This document shows, one piece after another, positions 36,926-45,598 of a stretch of 55,035 nt of DNA. The position numbers were made by a program, and so were the translations under genes. Numbering within the stretch: position 1 is the first letter of the stretch; every line of letters begins with the position of its first letter. Under the pieces are notes generated by a model. It had not been told where the DNA came from. It was given only the letters and a program-made list of their open reading frames with translations, and ran no database searches. Source of the DNA: CAZDXJ01 sp964509475 (GTDB lineage Bacteria; Pseudomonadota; Gammaproteobacteria; Methylococcales; Methylomonadaceae); assembly GCA_964509475.1 (NCBI GenBank), contig CAZDXJ010000008.1, positions 1-55,035 of the forward strand. The letters are read 5' to 3'.

Positions 36926-36949
36926 CTGGCCCGCTTACAGGCGGGCCAG
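36926..36949. terminator. Stem-loop between convergent genes
   Basis: CTGGCCCGC and GCGGGCCAG form a perfect 9-bp stem with the loop TTACAG. It lies between the convergent 3' ends at 36,917 and 36,961. On the minus strand it is followed by CTTCAATTTT, a weak U tract, so it may serve mainly the peroxidase gene. Confidence 0.65.
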
Positions 36950-36960
36950 AAAGAACACGA

Positions 36961-37971
36961 TTAATTAAACGTTGTGCCGGGCGTTCCTGGCAAGGAAGGC
37001 ATCGGCTGTTTTGGAAATTCGCCGGTCAATGCGTTCAGGAAAGCGACAATATCAGCAATATCTTCTTGTGACAAATCCTTGCCGAGTTGCAGTTTGGCCA
37101 TAATTTTGACCGCCTCATCCAGAGTTTTCACCGAACCGTTATGAAAATAAGGCGCCGTCAAAGCGATATTACGCAGGGTTGGTACTTTCCACAGATGGGC
37201 ATCGGCCTTGTTGCCGGTTGCTTCCTGACGGCCTTTATCCTTGCTGAAATGATATTTGGCTTCAAAATAACCGTTGCTGATCATAGGAAATTTCATGAAT
37301 GTACCTGGGCCATTAAATGCCGAACCACTATGACAACCGCCACAACCCAATGAGGCAAATTTATTCATACCACTTAATTGCTGTGCTGTCAGCGCGGATT
37401 TGTTACCTTTTACATATTTATCATATGCGCTGTTGGGTGTAATCAGGGTTCTTTCATAAGCGGCAATGGCTTTGGTGGCATTATCTTTGGAAATAGAGTC
37501 TTCCCCAAACGCTTTTTTGAACAAGGCCTGGTAACCTTCAATGGATTTTAAACGGGCGACGACGTCATCCCAGCTTTTCATTCCCATCTCGATGGGATTG
37601 GTCACAGGACCGGCCGCCTGTTCTTCAAGACTGGCCGCCCGGCCATCCCAGAATTGAACTTCATTGAATGCCGCATTCCAAACGGTGGGCGCGCTACGTC
37701 CGCCTGTCTGACCCTTTACCCCCATCGCTACCGGACGATTGTCTTCGCCACCCAGCATGGTATTATGACATGAAGCGCAGGAAACGGTACCGGTCGATGA
37801 CAAACGCGGATCATGGTAAAGAATGCGGCCCAGTTCAATCTTTTCGGCTGTACTCGGGTTATTTGCCGGAGCAGGCGCTGTGCTTGGCAAAGCCTGCCAA
37901 TCCGCAGCATAAGATAGTGTGGCTGTACTGACAAAAGCTATAACCGTCACCAGCGAACGAATTTTTATCAT
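36961..37971 (-). CDS. Dihaem cytochrome c peroxidase (MauG/CcpA family)
   Basis: This is a 336-residue periplasmic protein with a signal peptide (MIKIRSLVTVIAFVSTATLSYA). Two haem c motifs are visible, CASCH and CGGCH, with the expected spacing, and QFWDGRAASLEEQAAGP is typical of the family. It reduces hydrogen peroxide with electrons from c-type cytochromes. The ATG at 37971 has GGAGG 6 bases upstream, which settles the start. It is monocistronic. MauG-type protein-modifying roles cannot be excluded. Confidence 0.9.
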   Translation of the reverse strand: MIKIRSLVTVIAFVSTATLSYAADWQALPSTAPAPANNPSTAEKIELGRILYHDPRLSSTGTVSCASCHNTMLGGEDNRPVAMGVKGQTGGRSAPTVWNAAFNEVQFWDGRAASLEEQAAGPVTNPIEMGMKSWDDVVARLKSIEGYQALFKKAFGEDSISKDNATKAIAAYERTLITPNSAYDKYVKGNKSALTAQQLSGMNKFASLGCGGCHSGSAFNGPGTFMKFPMISNGYFEAKYHFSKDKGRQEATGNKADAHLWKVPTLRNIALTAPYFHNGSVKTLDEAVKIMAKLQLGKDLSQEDIADIVAFLNALTGEFPKQPMPSLPGTPGTTFN

Positions 37972-38130
37972 TGTATCCTCCTCATTCATTTAAAAAAATA
38001 ACGGTAACCCGGTAATGGATTTGACGATTACCGAATAGCCTCAATTGTAAGGCATGAACAAGGCAAGGTAAATTACTAACTAAAGTTTCGGAGTTCATTT
38101 TAGCCCCTTTTTTCAGCTCTAACCGCTATT

Positions 38131-38337
38131 CTACAAAGCCTCAAGGCGCAGCAATTTGGGGTCAAGTTGAAGGACTTGCACAAACAGGTATTTTATGTGT
38201 TCATCATTGAGTGTGACATCAACGGTTTTGGCTTGATAGCCCTGCCCGGGTATTTTTTGCCAGGCGTTACGCACCGCGTGCCGATACAACGCCTGATATT
38301 CAAAATCCACAAGCGTGGCCGCATACACTATAATCAC
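38131..38337 (-). CDS. Small hypothetical protein (possible remnant)
   Basis: This reading frame extends upstream into rluB, so a GTG at 38337, with AGGA 8 bases before it, is the likeliest start, giving 68 residues (VIIVYAATLVDFEYQALYRH onward). I do not recognise the family. Part of its sequence (38,294-38,332) reappears with 34 of 39 bases matching at 52,041-52,079 beside the CRISPR array, so it may be a fragment of a repeated gene or element. It lies 28 bases after the rluB stop. Confidence 0.35.
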   Translation of the reverse strand: MIIVYAATLVDFEYQALYRHAVRNAWQKIPGQGYQAKTVDVTLNDEHIKYLFVQVLQLDPKLLRLEAL

Positions 38338-38365
38338 ATCTTTTATCCTGATCGCTTGGTTTGTT

Positions 38366-39172
38366 TTATATCGGACGGTGACGTTTTTTATACGGAGATT
38401 CCGGTTTGCGTTTTTGGTATTGTTTTTTTTCTTCCAAACCCGCAAATTTCAGTAATTGTTCAAGTTCCTTTTCAGTCAATTCATAAAAAGTATGCGCTTT
38501 GAGCCGGTCAGGCAATGAAATCGGTCCATAACGAACACGCATCAACCGGCTTACCGTTACACCTTGCGATTCCCATAAACGACGCACTAGGCGATTACGC
38601 CCTTCCTTGACAACCACGTGATACCATTTATTAGCGCCTTCTCCACCAACAAATCGAACATCATCGAAACATGCCGGGCCATCTTCCAGCGCAACACCCT
38701 GCTTTAGTCTTTCCAACAGCTCATCATCGACCTCACCCAATATACGAACGGCATATTCACGTTCCACCTCTGCGGAGGGATGCATCAAGCGATTGGCCAG
38801 GTCACCGTCGTTGGTCAACAAGATAAGGCCTTGCGTATTGATATCCAGGCGCCCGACTGCAATCCAGCGGCCATTGGTCAATTTGGGTAACTGGGTAAAA
38901 ATCACCGGGCGGCCTTCCGGATCCCGCCGGGTAACAACTTCCCCGGCCGGTTTGTGATAAACCAAGACCCGGGTTTGTTGCTGAGCGTATTTTTCCCAGT
39001 GAATGACACGACCGTTGATCTGCAAATAATCACCCGTCTTCAAACGATCGCCCAACTTGACAGGCTGGCCGTTTAATTTGAATTTTCCTTCATCAATCCA
39101 GCGTTCAATTTCACGGCGCGAAGCAACACCACCGCGTGCAAGCACTTTTTGAATCCGCTCGCCTGCTTCCAT
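38366..39172 (-). CDS. rluB: RluB-type 23S rRNA pseudouridine synthase
   Basis: This is an RsuA/RluB-family enzyme of 268 residues from the chosen start. An S4 RNA-binding domain (RIQKVLARGGVASRREIERWI) is followed by the catalytic domain with the active Asp in VGRLDINTQGLILLTNDG. ATG at 39172 (MEAGERIQ) lies 11 bases after the scpB stop and gives a family-like N terminus. An ATG at 39286 would add a strongly basic 38-residue leader overlapping scpB by about 100 bases; I cannot exclude it. It follows scpA-scpB, a common order in gammaproteobacteria. Confidence 0.88.
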   Translation of the reverse strand: MEAGERIQKVLARGGVASRREIERWIDEGKFKLNGQPVKLGDRLKTGDYLQINGRVIHWEKYAQQQTRVLVYHKPAGEVVTRRDPEGRPVIFTQLPKLTNGRWIAVGRLDINTQGLILLTNDGDLANRLMHPSAEVEREYAVRILGEVDDELLERLKQGVALEDGPACFDDVRFVGGEGANKWYHVVVKEGRNRLVRRLWESQGVTVSRLMRVRYGPISLPDRLKAHTFYELTEKELEQLLKFAGLEEKKQYQKRKPESPYKKRHRPI

Positions 39173-39182
39173 CGACGCTTTT

Positions 39183-39812
39183 TCAACTGGCTTCTTTGAT
39201 GAGTATCGGGGTTTCTTTTTGTTCCCGGGATGTACGGGTTTGTGTTTCTTCACTGTTTTCCTGTGTTGGTTGAGGTATATTGCCATTTCCAAAACTACTT
39301 TCCTGAATTTCCTGCAATGTGGGTAATTGTTCCAGGGAAGATAAATTAAAATAATCCAAAAATTGTTTGGTTGAACCATATAACGCCGGTTTCCCAGGTG
39401 CTTCTTTATGCGCGACGACACGAATCCAGTCACGTTCCAACAAGGTTCGGATAATATTGGAACTTACACTGACACCGCGAATATCTTCAATATCACCACG
39501 TGTGACGGGTTGCCGGTAGGCTATGATAGCCATTGTTTCCAACAAAGCCCTGGAATATTTTGGGGGCTTTTCTTCAAAAAGACGACTGACCCAAGGCGCC
39601 ATTTCTTCCCTGACCTGGAAACGATAACCACTGGCTATATATTGCAGATGTACCGGACGTTGCCGGTAATCTTCAGTAATCGCATCGATTGCCAATTGTA
39701 TCTCTTCGCGATCCGGGCGTTCCAATTCAGGAAATACGTTCTGTAGCTGCTTGATGGTCATCGGTGTATTGGCAGCGAATAATAAGGCCTCTACAATGCG
39801 CTTGGTTTCCAT
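39183..39812 (-). CDS. scpB: Segregation and condensation protein B
   Basis: This 209-residue protein has two winged-helix domains: METKRIVEALLFAANTPMTIKQL and LLETMAIIAYRQPVTRGDIEDIRGVSVSSNIIRTL. ScpB joins ScpA in the SMC condensin complex. ATG at 39812 lies 16 bases after the scpA stop and matches the family start; the frame is open far upstream inside scpA but that part is not ScpB-like. The last 40 residues are Gln/Glu/Thr-rich and variable. Confidence 0.92.
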   Translation of the reverse strand: METKRIVEALLFAANTPMTIKQLQNVFPELERPDREEIQLAIDAITEDYRQRPVHLQYIASGYRFQVREEMAPWVSRLFEEKPPKYSRALLETMAIIAYRQPVTRGDIEDIRGVSVSSNIIRTLLERDWIRVVAHKEAPGKPALYGSTKQFLDYFNLSSLEQLPTLQEIQESSFGNGNIPQPTQENSEETQTRTSREQKETPILIKEAS

Positions 39813-39828
39813 ATCGAGTGAAATCAAT

Positions 39829-40647
39829 TCAACGGGAGGTGGCTCTGATGCGGATTTCGTTGAAGGGTTCGGCCTGGATGATTTCGATGAGTCCTTCCTT
39901 GCTGAGTTCGAGGATGGCAAGAAACGAGACAACCACCCCTTGTTTTCCTTCTTTTCGACTGAATAACGCTGAAAAAACGAGATGATCCGAATTTTTAAGG
40001 TTTTCCAAAATGGCTGACATTCGTTCACGGACTGACAAAGGTTCTCTGGAAATTTGATGGTGACTTAATTGCTCAACTCTGCGCAATACGTCTTGAAAAG
40101 CATGCAGCAGTTCATGCAATTGCACATCGGGTAATTTTTTTTTGATCTGAATCGTGGAAACATCGATACAAGTTAAAAAAATGTCCCGCTCCAAACGTGG
40201 TATGCAATCCATTTCTTGCGCGGCCTGTTTAATACATTCATATTCTTGTAAGCGTCGAATTAACTGGGCCCTAGGATCTTGTTCGTCATCTTCCTGACTT
40301 GCCTGCCTGGGTAACAGCATTCTGGATTTGATTTCCGCCAATAACGCGGCCATGACCAGATATTCGGCCGCCAATTCCAGACGCAGCCCTTTCATCATAT
40401 CAATATAAGCAATATATTGCCGGGTAATCTGGGCGATCGGGATATTCAAAATATCCAGATTTTGCTTTTTAATCAAGTACAACAGTAAATCCAGCGGACC
40501 TTCAAAGGTTTCCAGAAAAACTTCCAGTGCATCCGGAGGAATATATAAATCTTCCGGCAACTCCAGAAAAGGCGTCCCTTCGACAATCGCCAAAGGTGAC
40601 AAGCCGGTTTCCGTTTCCTGCGGTAAGGCTTCAGCAGCCAGGGTCAT
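39829..40647 (-). CDS. scpA: Segregation and condensation protein A
   Basis: This is a 272-residue kleisin-like protein. FEGPLDLLLYLIKKQNLDILNIPI is the signature N-terminal helix region, and ELAAEYLVMAALLAEIKSRMLLP follows. It bridges the SMC heads and binds ScpB. It starts 2 bases after the M50 protease stop and is followed by scpB. Confidence 0.93.
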   Translation of the reverse strand: MTLAAEALPQETETGLSPLAIVEGTPFLELPEDLYIPPDALEVFLETFEGPLDLLLYLIKKQNLDILNIPIAQITRQYIAYIDMMKGLRLELAAEYLVMAALLAEIKSRMLLPRQASQEDDEQDPRAQLIRRLQEYECIKQAAQEMDCIPRLERDIFLTCIDVSTIQIKKKLPDVQLHELLHAFQDVLRRVEQLSHHQISREPLSVRERMSAILENLKNSDHLVFSALFSRKEGKQGVVVSFLAILELSKEGLIEIIQAEPFNEIRIRATSR

Positions 40648-40649
40648 AC

Positions 40650-41306
40650 TCAGTTCAGCCCTGCAATCGCAAAGAACAGGCTTTGCAGAATGACCATCGG
40701 ATAACCCAGAAGAAAAGACAAGGCTCCGGATGCCAATAAAATCAACAATATAAAAAATCCATAGCGTTCCATCTGATTAAAGCGCCAGGACCAGCGAGCT
40801 GGCAGCAAAGCCGATAGAATGCGGCTTCCATCCAATGGCGGAATGGGCAATAAATTAATCAATGCCAATACCAGGTTAATCAATATTCCCGCTATTGCCA
40901 TATAAATCAGAGGCACGGAAACCGGCTCCATATCAACCAGCAGACCAATACGCGCCAATGCCGCCCAGCCAAAAGCCATCAGCAAATTGGCAACAGGGCC
41001 TGCCAGCGCCACATAAGCCATATCCTTATTTGGGTTTTTCATGTTTCCTGGATCAACTGGAACCGGTTTCGCCCAGCCAAAAATAAACCCTGTACCCGAC
41101 AACAACAGCAATCCGGGTAATAAAATCGTACCGATAGGATCAATATGCTTGATCGGATTCAAAGTCAGCCTGCCTAGCATCCAGGCTGTTTTATCACCTT
41201 TTTGTTTCGCCACCCAACCATGAGCAACCTCGTGTACGGTAATCGCAAAAACAACGGGCAGCACCCAAACTGCGAAACGTTGCATAAAACTCAATTCATT
41301 CATCAT
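40650..41306 (-). CDS. Site-2 protease family (M50) membrane metalloprotease
   Basis: This is a 218-residue integral membrane protein. The zinc motif HEVAHG (in TVHEVAHGWVA) is near the N terminus and the third ligand is in LLPIPPLDGSRIL. It is the small YwhC-like form without a PDZ domain, often found beside scpA in proteobacteria. Substrate unknown. It is co-directional with yciO 17 bases upstream. Confidence 0.88.
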   Translation of the reverse strand: MMNELSFMQRFAVWVLPVVFAITVHEVAHGWVAKQKGDKTAWMLGRLTLNPIKHIDPIGTILLPGLLLLSGTGFIFGWAKPVPVDPGNMKNPNKDMAYVALAGPVANLLMAFGWAALARIGLLVDMEPVSVPLIYMAIAGILINLVLALINLLPIPPLDGSRILSALLPARWSWRFNQMERYGFFILLILLASGALSFLLGYPMVILQSLFFAIAGLN

Positions 41307-41323
41307 AATATTATGTAATCCTG

Positions 41324-41944
41324 TTAATCCAGCATTGGCGCAATACCTTTGCCTTGACGTACAATTTCCGGTCCATTGGCGGAAAATGTAATAATGGTTG
41401 TTGGCTGATATTCAACAATACCGCAATCAATCACCAAATCCACTTCATGTTCCAGTCTTTCCCGAATTTCATAAGGATCAGCCATAGACTCGTCTTCTCC
41501 CGGTAACACCAGGGTAGAACTCAACAAAGGTTCCCCTAATTCATCAATCAACATCTGTGCAACCGGATGCTCAGGGATACGAATGCCGATGGTTTTGCGT
41601 TTGGGGTGCTGCAAACGTCGGGGTACTTCCCGGGTTGCGGTTAAAATAAATGTAAAAGGTCCGGGAGTCAGTTTTTTAATCAGGCGATAAGCTTCATTAC
41701 CCATTTTTGCAAAATTGGATATTTGGGTCAGATCCTTGCAAACCAGGGTAAAATTATGTCTATCATCCAATTGCCGGATACGGCGAATTTTGTCCAAAGC
41801 CGGTTTGTCACCAATAGGGCAGGCGAGCGCATAAGATGAATCCGTTGGATAGACAATCACCCCACCCTCGCAAACAATCTTCACTGCCCGTTTAATCAGA
41901 CGGAATTGGGGATTCTCCGGATGTATTTCGAAATATTGAGCCAT
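41324..41944 (-). CDS. yciO: Sua5/YciO/YrdC-family protein (YciO-like)
   Basis: This 206-residue protein has the YrdC fold: GGVIVYPTDSSYALACP, KIRRIRQLDDRHNFTLVC and LTPGPFTFIL. Length and sequence fit YciO rather than the longer Sua5. YrdC/Sua5 make threonylcarbamoyl-AMP for tRNA t6A; YciO's own role is less clear. It lies 36 bases after tsaB, which acts in the same tRNA modification, so a link to t6A is plausible. Confidence 0.88.
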   Translation of the reverse strand: MAQYFEIHPENPQFRLIKRAVKIVCEGGVIVYPTDSSYALACPIGDKPALDKIRRIRQLDDRHNFTLVCKDLTQISNFAKMGNEAYRLIKKLTPGPFTFILTATREVPRRLQHPKRKTIGIRIPEHPVAQMLIDELGEPLLSSTLVLPGEDESMADPYEIRERLEHEVDLVIDCGIVEYQPTTIITFSANGPEIVRQGKGIAPMLD

Positions 41945-41980
41945 GACAGTAAAATGGTGAAAAGGCTCATTATACCGTTA

Positions 41981-42664
41981 TTAACGCTCGGATTGCTTTT
42001 TTGCCACTTTATTGCGTAAATAAACCGGCATGGCCTGCTCTGCCGACACAGCCATTCCCAAACTCATGCCCAATGCAGCCAGGCGTGCAATACAAGCGGC
42101 GCGAGGCAAGCTGGAGGCATCATACTTCGTGACACATTCTTGCAATATTTGAGTCAGTTCTGTTTGATAAATCCGCCACCCCGAACCGACGCCATAACCT
42201 GATTTACCCGAAAATGAAATATTCGAGGCAGCAGTTACCTGTTCTTTCCCTATTAATTCGGCGTAACCCTGGCTATTTTTTCGATACTCTGCCCAGTAAA
42301 TTTCCCCCATCCTGGCATCCATAGCGGCAAAGGCTCTTTGTGCGCCCTGTTTATCGAAGCACTCCTGGGCCAACGCAGCCAGCGTGGAAACTGGCAATAC
42401 GGGTAAATCAACAGCAAAAGCAATGCCTTGGGCGATTCCGGTAGCAATACGTACACCTGTAAATGAGCCAGGACCACAACCAAAAGCGATAGCATCGATT
42501 TCAGTTATCTTGAGCGATGCTTCAGCGAATAATGAATCAACCATCGGCAGAATGAGTCTACTATGCTCTTTAGGTGCCCGCTGATATTTTTCCGCGATTT
42601 CACCGTCGATATACAGTGCTGCCGAACACGCCTCCGTTGCTGTTTCAACAGCCAATATCTTCAT
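41981..42664 (-). CDS. tsaB: tRNA threonylcarbamoyladenosine protein TsaB
   Basis: This is a 227-residue ASKHA-fold protein. ILAVETATEACSAAL and FGCGPGSFTGVRIATGIAQGIA are diagnostic. TsaB dimerises with TsaD and, with TsaE, completes t6A synthesis on tRNA. ATG at 42664 is chosen over TTG at 42670. It is upstream of yciO on the same strand. Confidence 0.93.
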   Translation of the reverse strand: MKILAVETATEACSAALYIDGEIAEKYQRAPKEHSRLILPMVDSLFAEASLKITEIDAIAFGCGPGSFTGVRIATGIAQGIAFAVDLPVLPVSTLAALAQECFDKQGAQRAFAAMDARMGEIYWAEYRKNSQGYAELIGKEQVTAASNISFSGKSGYGVGSGWRIYQTELTQILQECVTKYDASSLPRAACIARLAALGMSLGMAVSAEQAMPVYLRNKVAKKQSER

Positions 42665-42789
42665 ACTCAAGTGTTTGGGATTTTATAACGAAAAACGAAC
42701 CGGAAAAAAGATTCGTGTAAAAAGGAAGGGAATAATAAATCCCCGGGTATTATCCGAACAAACCCGGGACAATCGAAACAAGCCTGCAA

Positions 42790-43155
42790 TCAGGAAAAAT
42801 AAATAATCCCATAAGCAATCGCCATGATTTCCATAATAACGGGTACAGCTATCGATGCCAAACTTCTACTTTTTTGTTCAGAAAAATCATCATCCAATTC
42901 CAAATTCAAATTCTCATTTGAATAGAAATCAATTGCGTCCAATGTATTGTGCTGCTCATCCACGCCTGATGCTGATTCACCGAAATCCAGTGCGCTGTCA
43001 AGGAAAGGGTCTTCATCAGAAATAGAGCTTTCCAGCGAGTCCATTCCATCATCACCAAGCAGGTTTGTATCGTTTAAGGACTTACTTTCAAGCAATTTTT
43101 GATTATCAAATAACTCGTTGAGCAAGTCCATATCTAATTGTTGCACTGTGGCCAT
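42790..43155 (-). CDS. Small acidic protein with C-terminal membrane helix, unknown function
   Basis: This is a 121-residue protein. ATG at 43155 (MATVQQLDMDLL) is set by GGAGG 8 bases upstream. Most of the chain is strongly acidic and Ser/Asp/Leu-rich without domains, and the last 20 residues (VPVIMEIMAIAYGIIYF) form one hydrophobic helix, so a tail-anchored topology is likely. No family was recognised. It stands alone between tsaB and the inverted-repeat element upstream. Confidence 0.6.
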   Translation of the reverse strand: MATVQQLDMDLLNELFDNQKLLESKSLNDTNLLGDDGMDSLESSISDEDPFLDSALDFGESASGVDEQHNTLDAIDFYSNENLNLELDDDFSEQKSRSLASIAVPVIMEIMAIAYGIIYFS

Positions 43156-43254
43156 TTTGTCAACCTCCTGCTTTTTCACATTATAAACGCTTCTTGACTT
43201 TCTCTTGAACTCACAGAATACCTGCAAACCCTAGTTTAGCAAGTTAGTTAATAG

Positions 43255-43340
43255 CTGATGTTACGCGGTTTTTGGCACTATATGTTGCTGGAAATATACT
43301 CTACAGAAGCACAAAATACAGTAGCTCTGCGTAACATCAG
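43255..43340. repeat. 86-bp element with 12-bp terminal inverted repeats (MITE-like)
   Basis: CTGATGTTACGC at 43,255-43,266 and GCGTAACATCAG at 43,329-43,340 are perfect inverted repeats enclosing 62 non-coding bases. The layout is that of a miniature inverted-repeat transposable element. No clear target-site duplication flanks it and no transposase is in the window. Confidence 0.6.
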
Positions 43341-43388
43341 TCCTTAATATTGAATTATAATTTTATAGACCTCAAAATTGCAAGAAAA

Positions 43389-45314
43389 TTACTGGCCGCC
43401 CGAAAAAAAGTTTTCAACCTCAACAATATCCCGGGTGCGGCGCATAGGTGGCACACTATCGAGAAAAACCCGGCCATAAGAACGTTTTAACAATCTCGGA
43501 TCACAAATCATCAACGCCCCGCGATCGTTAACATCCCGGATCAAACGGCCTATGCCCTGGCGTAAGGAAATGACCGCAGCCGGTAATTGATAACAGATAA
43601 ACGGATTTTTACCCTGTCTTTCCATTGCGTTTAAACGGGCTTTGATAACCGGATCAGCGGGCGAAGCGAAAGGCAATTTATCGATAATAACGCAAGATAA
43701 TGCATCACCCCGTACATCAACCCCTTCCCAAAAACTTGAGGTTCCCAGCAATATGGCGTTAGGGGTGTTTTTAAAATCTTCAAGCAACCGGCCCTTAGGC
43801 CGTTTCCCTTGTACAAACAAAGGATAATCCAGCTGTTTTTCCAATAACACAGACGCTTCCTGCAAGGCCCTATGGCTGGTAAACAAAAAGAAGGCCCTGC
43901 CCTTGCTTGCTTTTAACACCGGTACCGCAAAATCAACGACAGAGCGTACAAAGTCTGCCGAGGATGGTTGCACCACCCCGCGTGGATGATAAAACAAGGA
44001 TTGTTTGGCGTAATCAAATGGACTGTCCCAACGATGGCAAACGGCATCGGAAATACCCAGGCTGGTCATGAAATGATCAAATTTGTGCGCCACGCTCAAG
44101 GTTGCCGAAGTAAATATCCAGTTCGCGCCCTGTTGTTTCATGAATCTACCGAACTCCCTGGCAATATCCAAAGGTGTCCGGCTTAAAGTAAAACTTTTCC
44201 GATGCGTTTCATACCAACGAATCCATTGATCACTATCATCCTCCAGCAGTTCATCAAGCGCTTTTTCCAATTCCTCCGCCCTTTTGAAACAGCTTTCCAG
44301 ACCTTTACTTTTAACGGAAGCCAATTCAAGATAATCGGTCAATTCTTGTAATTTCGCTCTAAAATCAGCCAATACCGACATAATTTTAGGATTAAGTTCT
44401 ATTTCACGCCATTCGCCTTTACGGGTTTCCAGGCCGAATGCCAATCGCAAATCACGGATCTCATGCTGCAGATTTTCGCAAACTGTGCGTAATTCCGGCA
44501 TGTCTTTGGCGTCTTTATGAAATTCCAGCAGTGTATCCTCCACCAAATCCGTGAATTTTTTTGAACTGAGCGATACGCCCAGAAAATTGGATGCCGTATC
44601 CGCAAGCTGATGGGCTTCATCAATGATAATAACTTCCGCATCGGGCAATAACTCACCAAACCCTGTTTCACGAATCGACCAATCCGCACATAACAAATGG
44701 TGATTGATGATGATAAGCTCCGCTTCCTGTGCTTTTTTTCGCGCCTTGAGCAAAAAACAATCCCTATAATCCGGGCAATCCTGGCCAAGGCAATTATCAA
44801 TAGTCGAAGTAACCTGAAACCAGGCCAGGGATGTTTCTTCCACTTCGGTAACTTCCGAAATATCGCCTGTAAGGGTTATTTTCGACCAGTTATTGATTGA
44901 AATTAAGGCTTGGGTAACCGGTTTTTCAAACCCAAAACTGGAGTCGACAGCATTTTTCAAGCGGTACAAACACAAATAATTACCCCGTCCTTTCAGCAGC
45001 GCTGCATTGAATGGAACCGTCACGGCTTTACGTATCACAGGCAAATCCTTATGAAAGAGCTGATCTTGCAAATTTTTTGTACCGGTGGAGATAATAACTT
45101 TTTTACCCGACAAGATAGCGGGAATCAAATAAGCGAATGTCTTACCGGTACCGGTACCGGCTTCCGCGATTAAATGTTGATTGCTATCAATTGCTTGGGC
45201 TATAACCTGAGCCATTTCAAATTGATCCGCGCGTGGTGAATAACCTGAAATAACTTTTGCCAAAGGACCATCGCTGCTAAAAAAATGATCCAGTTCAAAA
45301 TTCGACAAAATCAT
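43389..45314 (-). CDS. DinG/YoaA-family iron-sulfur ATP-dependent DNA helicase
   Basis: This is a 641-residue XPD-like superfamily 2 helicase. Walker A is EAGTGTGKTFAYL and the DEAH box IIIDEAHQLAD. The iron-sulfur cysteines appear in YLCLYRLKN and CLGQDCPDYRDCF. C-terminal helicase motifs include TSSFWEGVDVRGDAL and RQGIGRLIRD. Length fits YoaA rather than the longer DinG. Such enzymes unwind 5'-3' during DNA repair. It is monocistronic and divergent from xoxF. Confidence 0.9.
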   Translation of the reverse strand: MILSNFELDHFFSSDGPLAKVISGYSPRADQFEMAQVIAQAIDSNQHLIAEAGTGTGKTFAYLIPAILSGKKVIISTGTKNLQDQLFHKDLPVIRKAVTVPFNAALLKGRGNYLCLYRLKNAVDSSFGFEKPVTQALISINNWSKITLTGDISEVTEVEETSLAWFQVTSTIDNCLGQDCPDYRDCFLLKARKKAQEAELIIINHHLLCADWSIRETGFGELLPDAEVIIIDEAHQLADTASNFLGVSLSSKKFTDLVEDTLLEFHKDAKDMPELRTVCENLQHEIRDLRLAFGLETRKGEWREIELNPKIMSVLADFRAKLQELTDYLELASVKSKGLESCFKRAEELEKALDELLEDDSDQWIRWYETHRKSFTLSRTPLDIAREFGRFMKQQGANWIFTSATLSVAHKFDHFMTSLGISDAVCHRWDSPFDYAKQSLFYHPRGVVQPSSADFVRSVVDFAVPVLKASKGRAFFLFTSHRALQEASVLLEKQLDYPLFVQGKRPKGRLLEDFKNTPNAILLGTSSFWEGVDVRGDALSCVIIDKLPFASPADPVIKARLNAMERQGKNPFICYQLPAAVISLRQGIGRLIRDVNDRGALMICDPRLLKRSYGRVFLDSVPPMRRTRDIVEVENFFSGGQ

Positions 45315-45598
45315 AAAAAATAATCCCTTGGAATGGGGGTATAAAGCATAATATATTGAAATAAAAAATAAAATAGCGCAAACCTTGATTCAGATACAGT
45401 TTGCGCACAATAAATTCCTTCAGAGAAAACCATATTGTTATTGACTTTTCAGGCAAAATCCTTCAATTTACTCATCTGGATTGGTTCGGGGAAAATTTCC
45501 TGTTCCCGAATTATCCTTATGCTTTAAAACTAATATTAGTCTTAAAAAAATTAATTGTGCTTCTGTAACTCGAATACAGAAGACTAGGAGGAAAATTT
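45315..45598 (+). promoter_or_regulatory. xoxF upstream region with several palindromes
   Basis: This 284-base divergent gap contains a hairpin GCGCAAAC/GTTTGCGC (45,376-45,406), the inverted repeat TTCGGG/CCCGAA (45,485-45,510) enclosing the palindrome GGAAAATTTCC, and the perfect 12-bp palindrome ACTAATATTAGT (45,529-45,540). AGGAGG at 45,586-45,591 is a strong ribosome binding site 7 bases before the xoxF ATG. The palindromes are candidate operators for regulation of methanol dehydrogenase; no consensus -35/-10 pair stands out. Confidence 0.5.

Noticed and set aside
43274..43290. A possible sigma-54 promoter (TGGCAC then TTGC)
   Set aside because: The spacing between GG and GC is 11 bases instead of 10, and it lies inside the MITE-like element with no fitting gene downstream.
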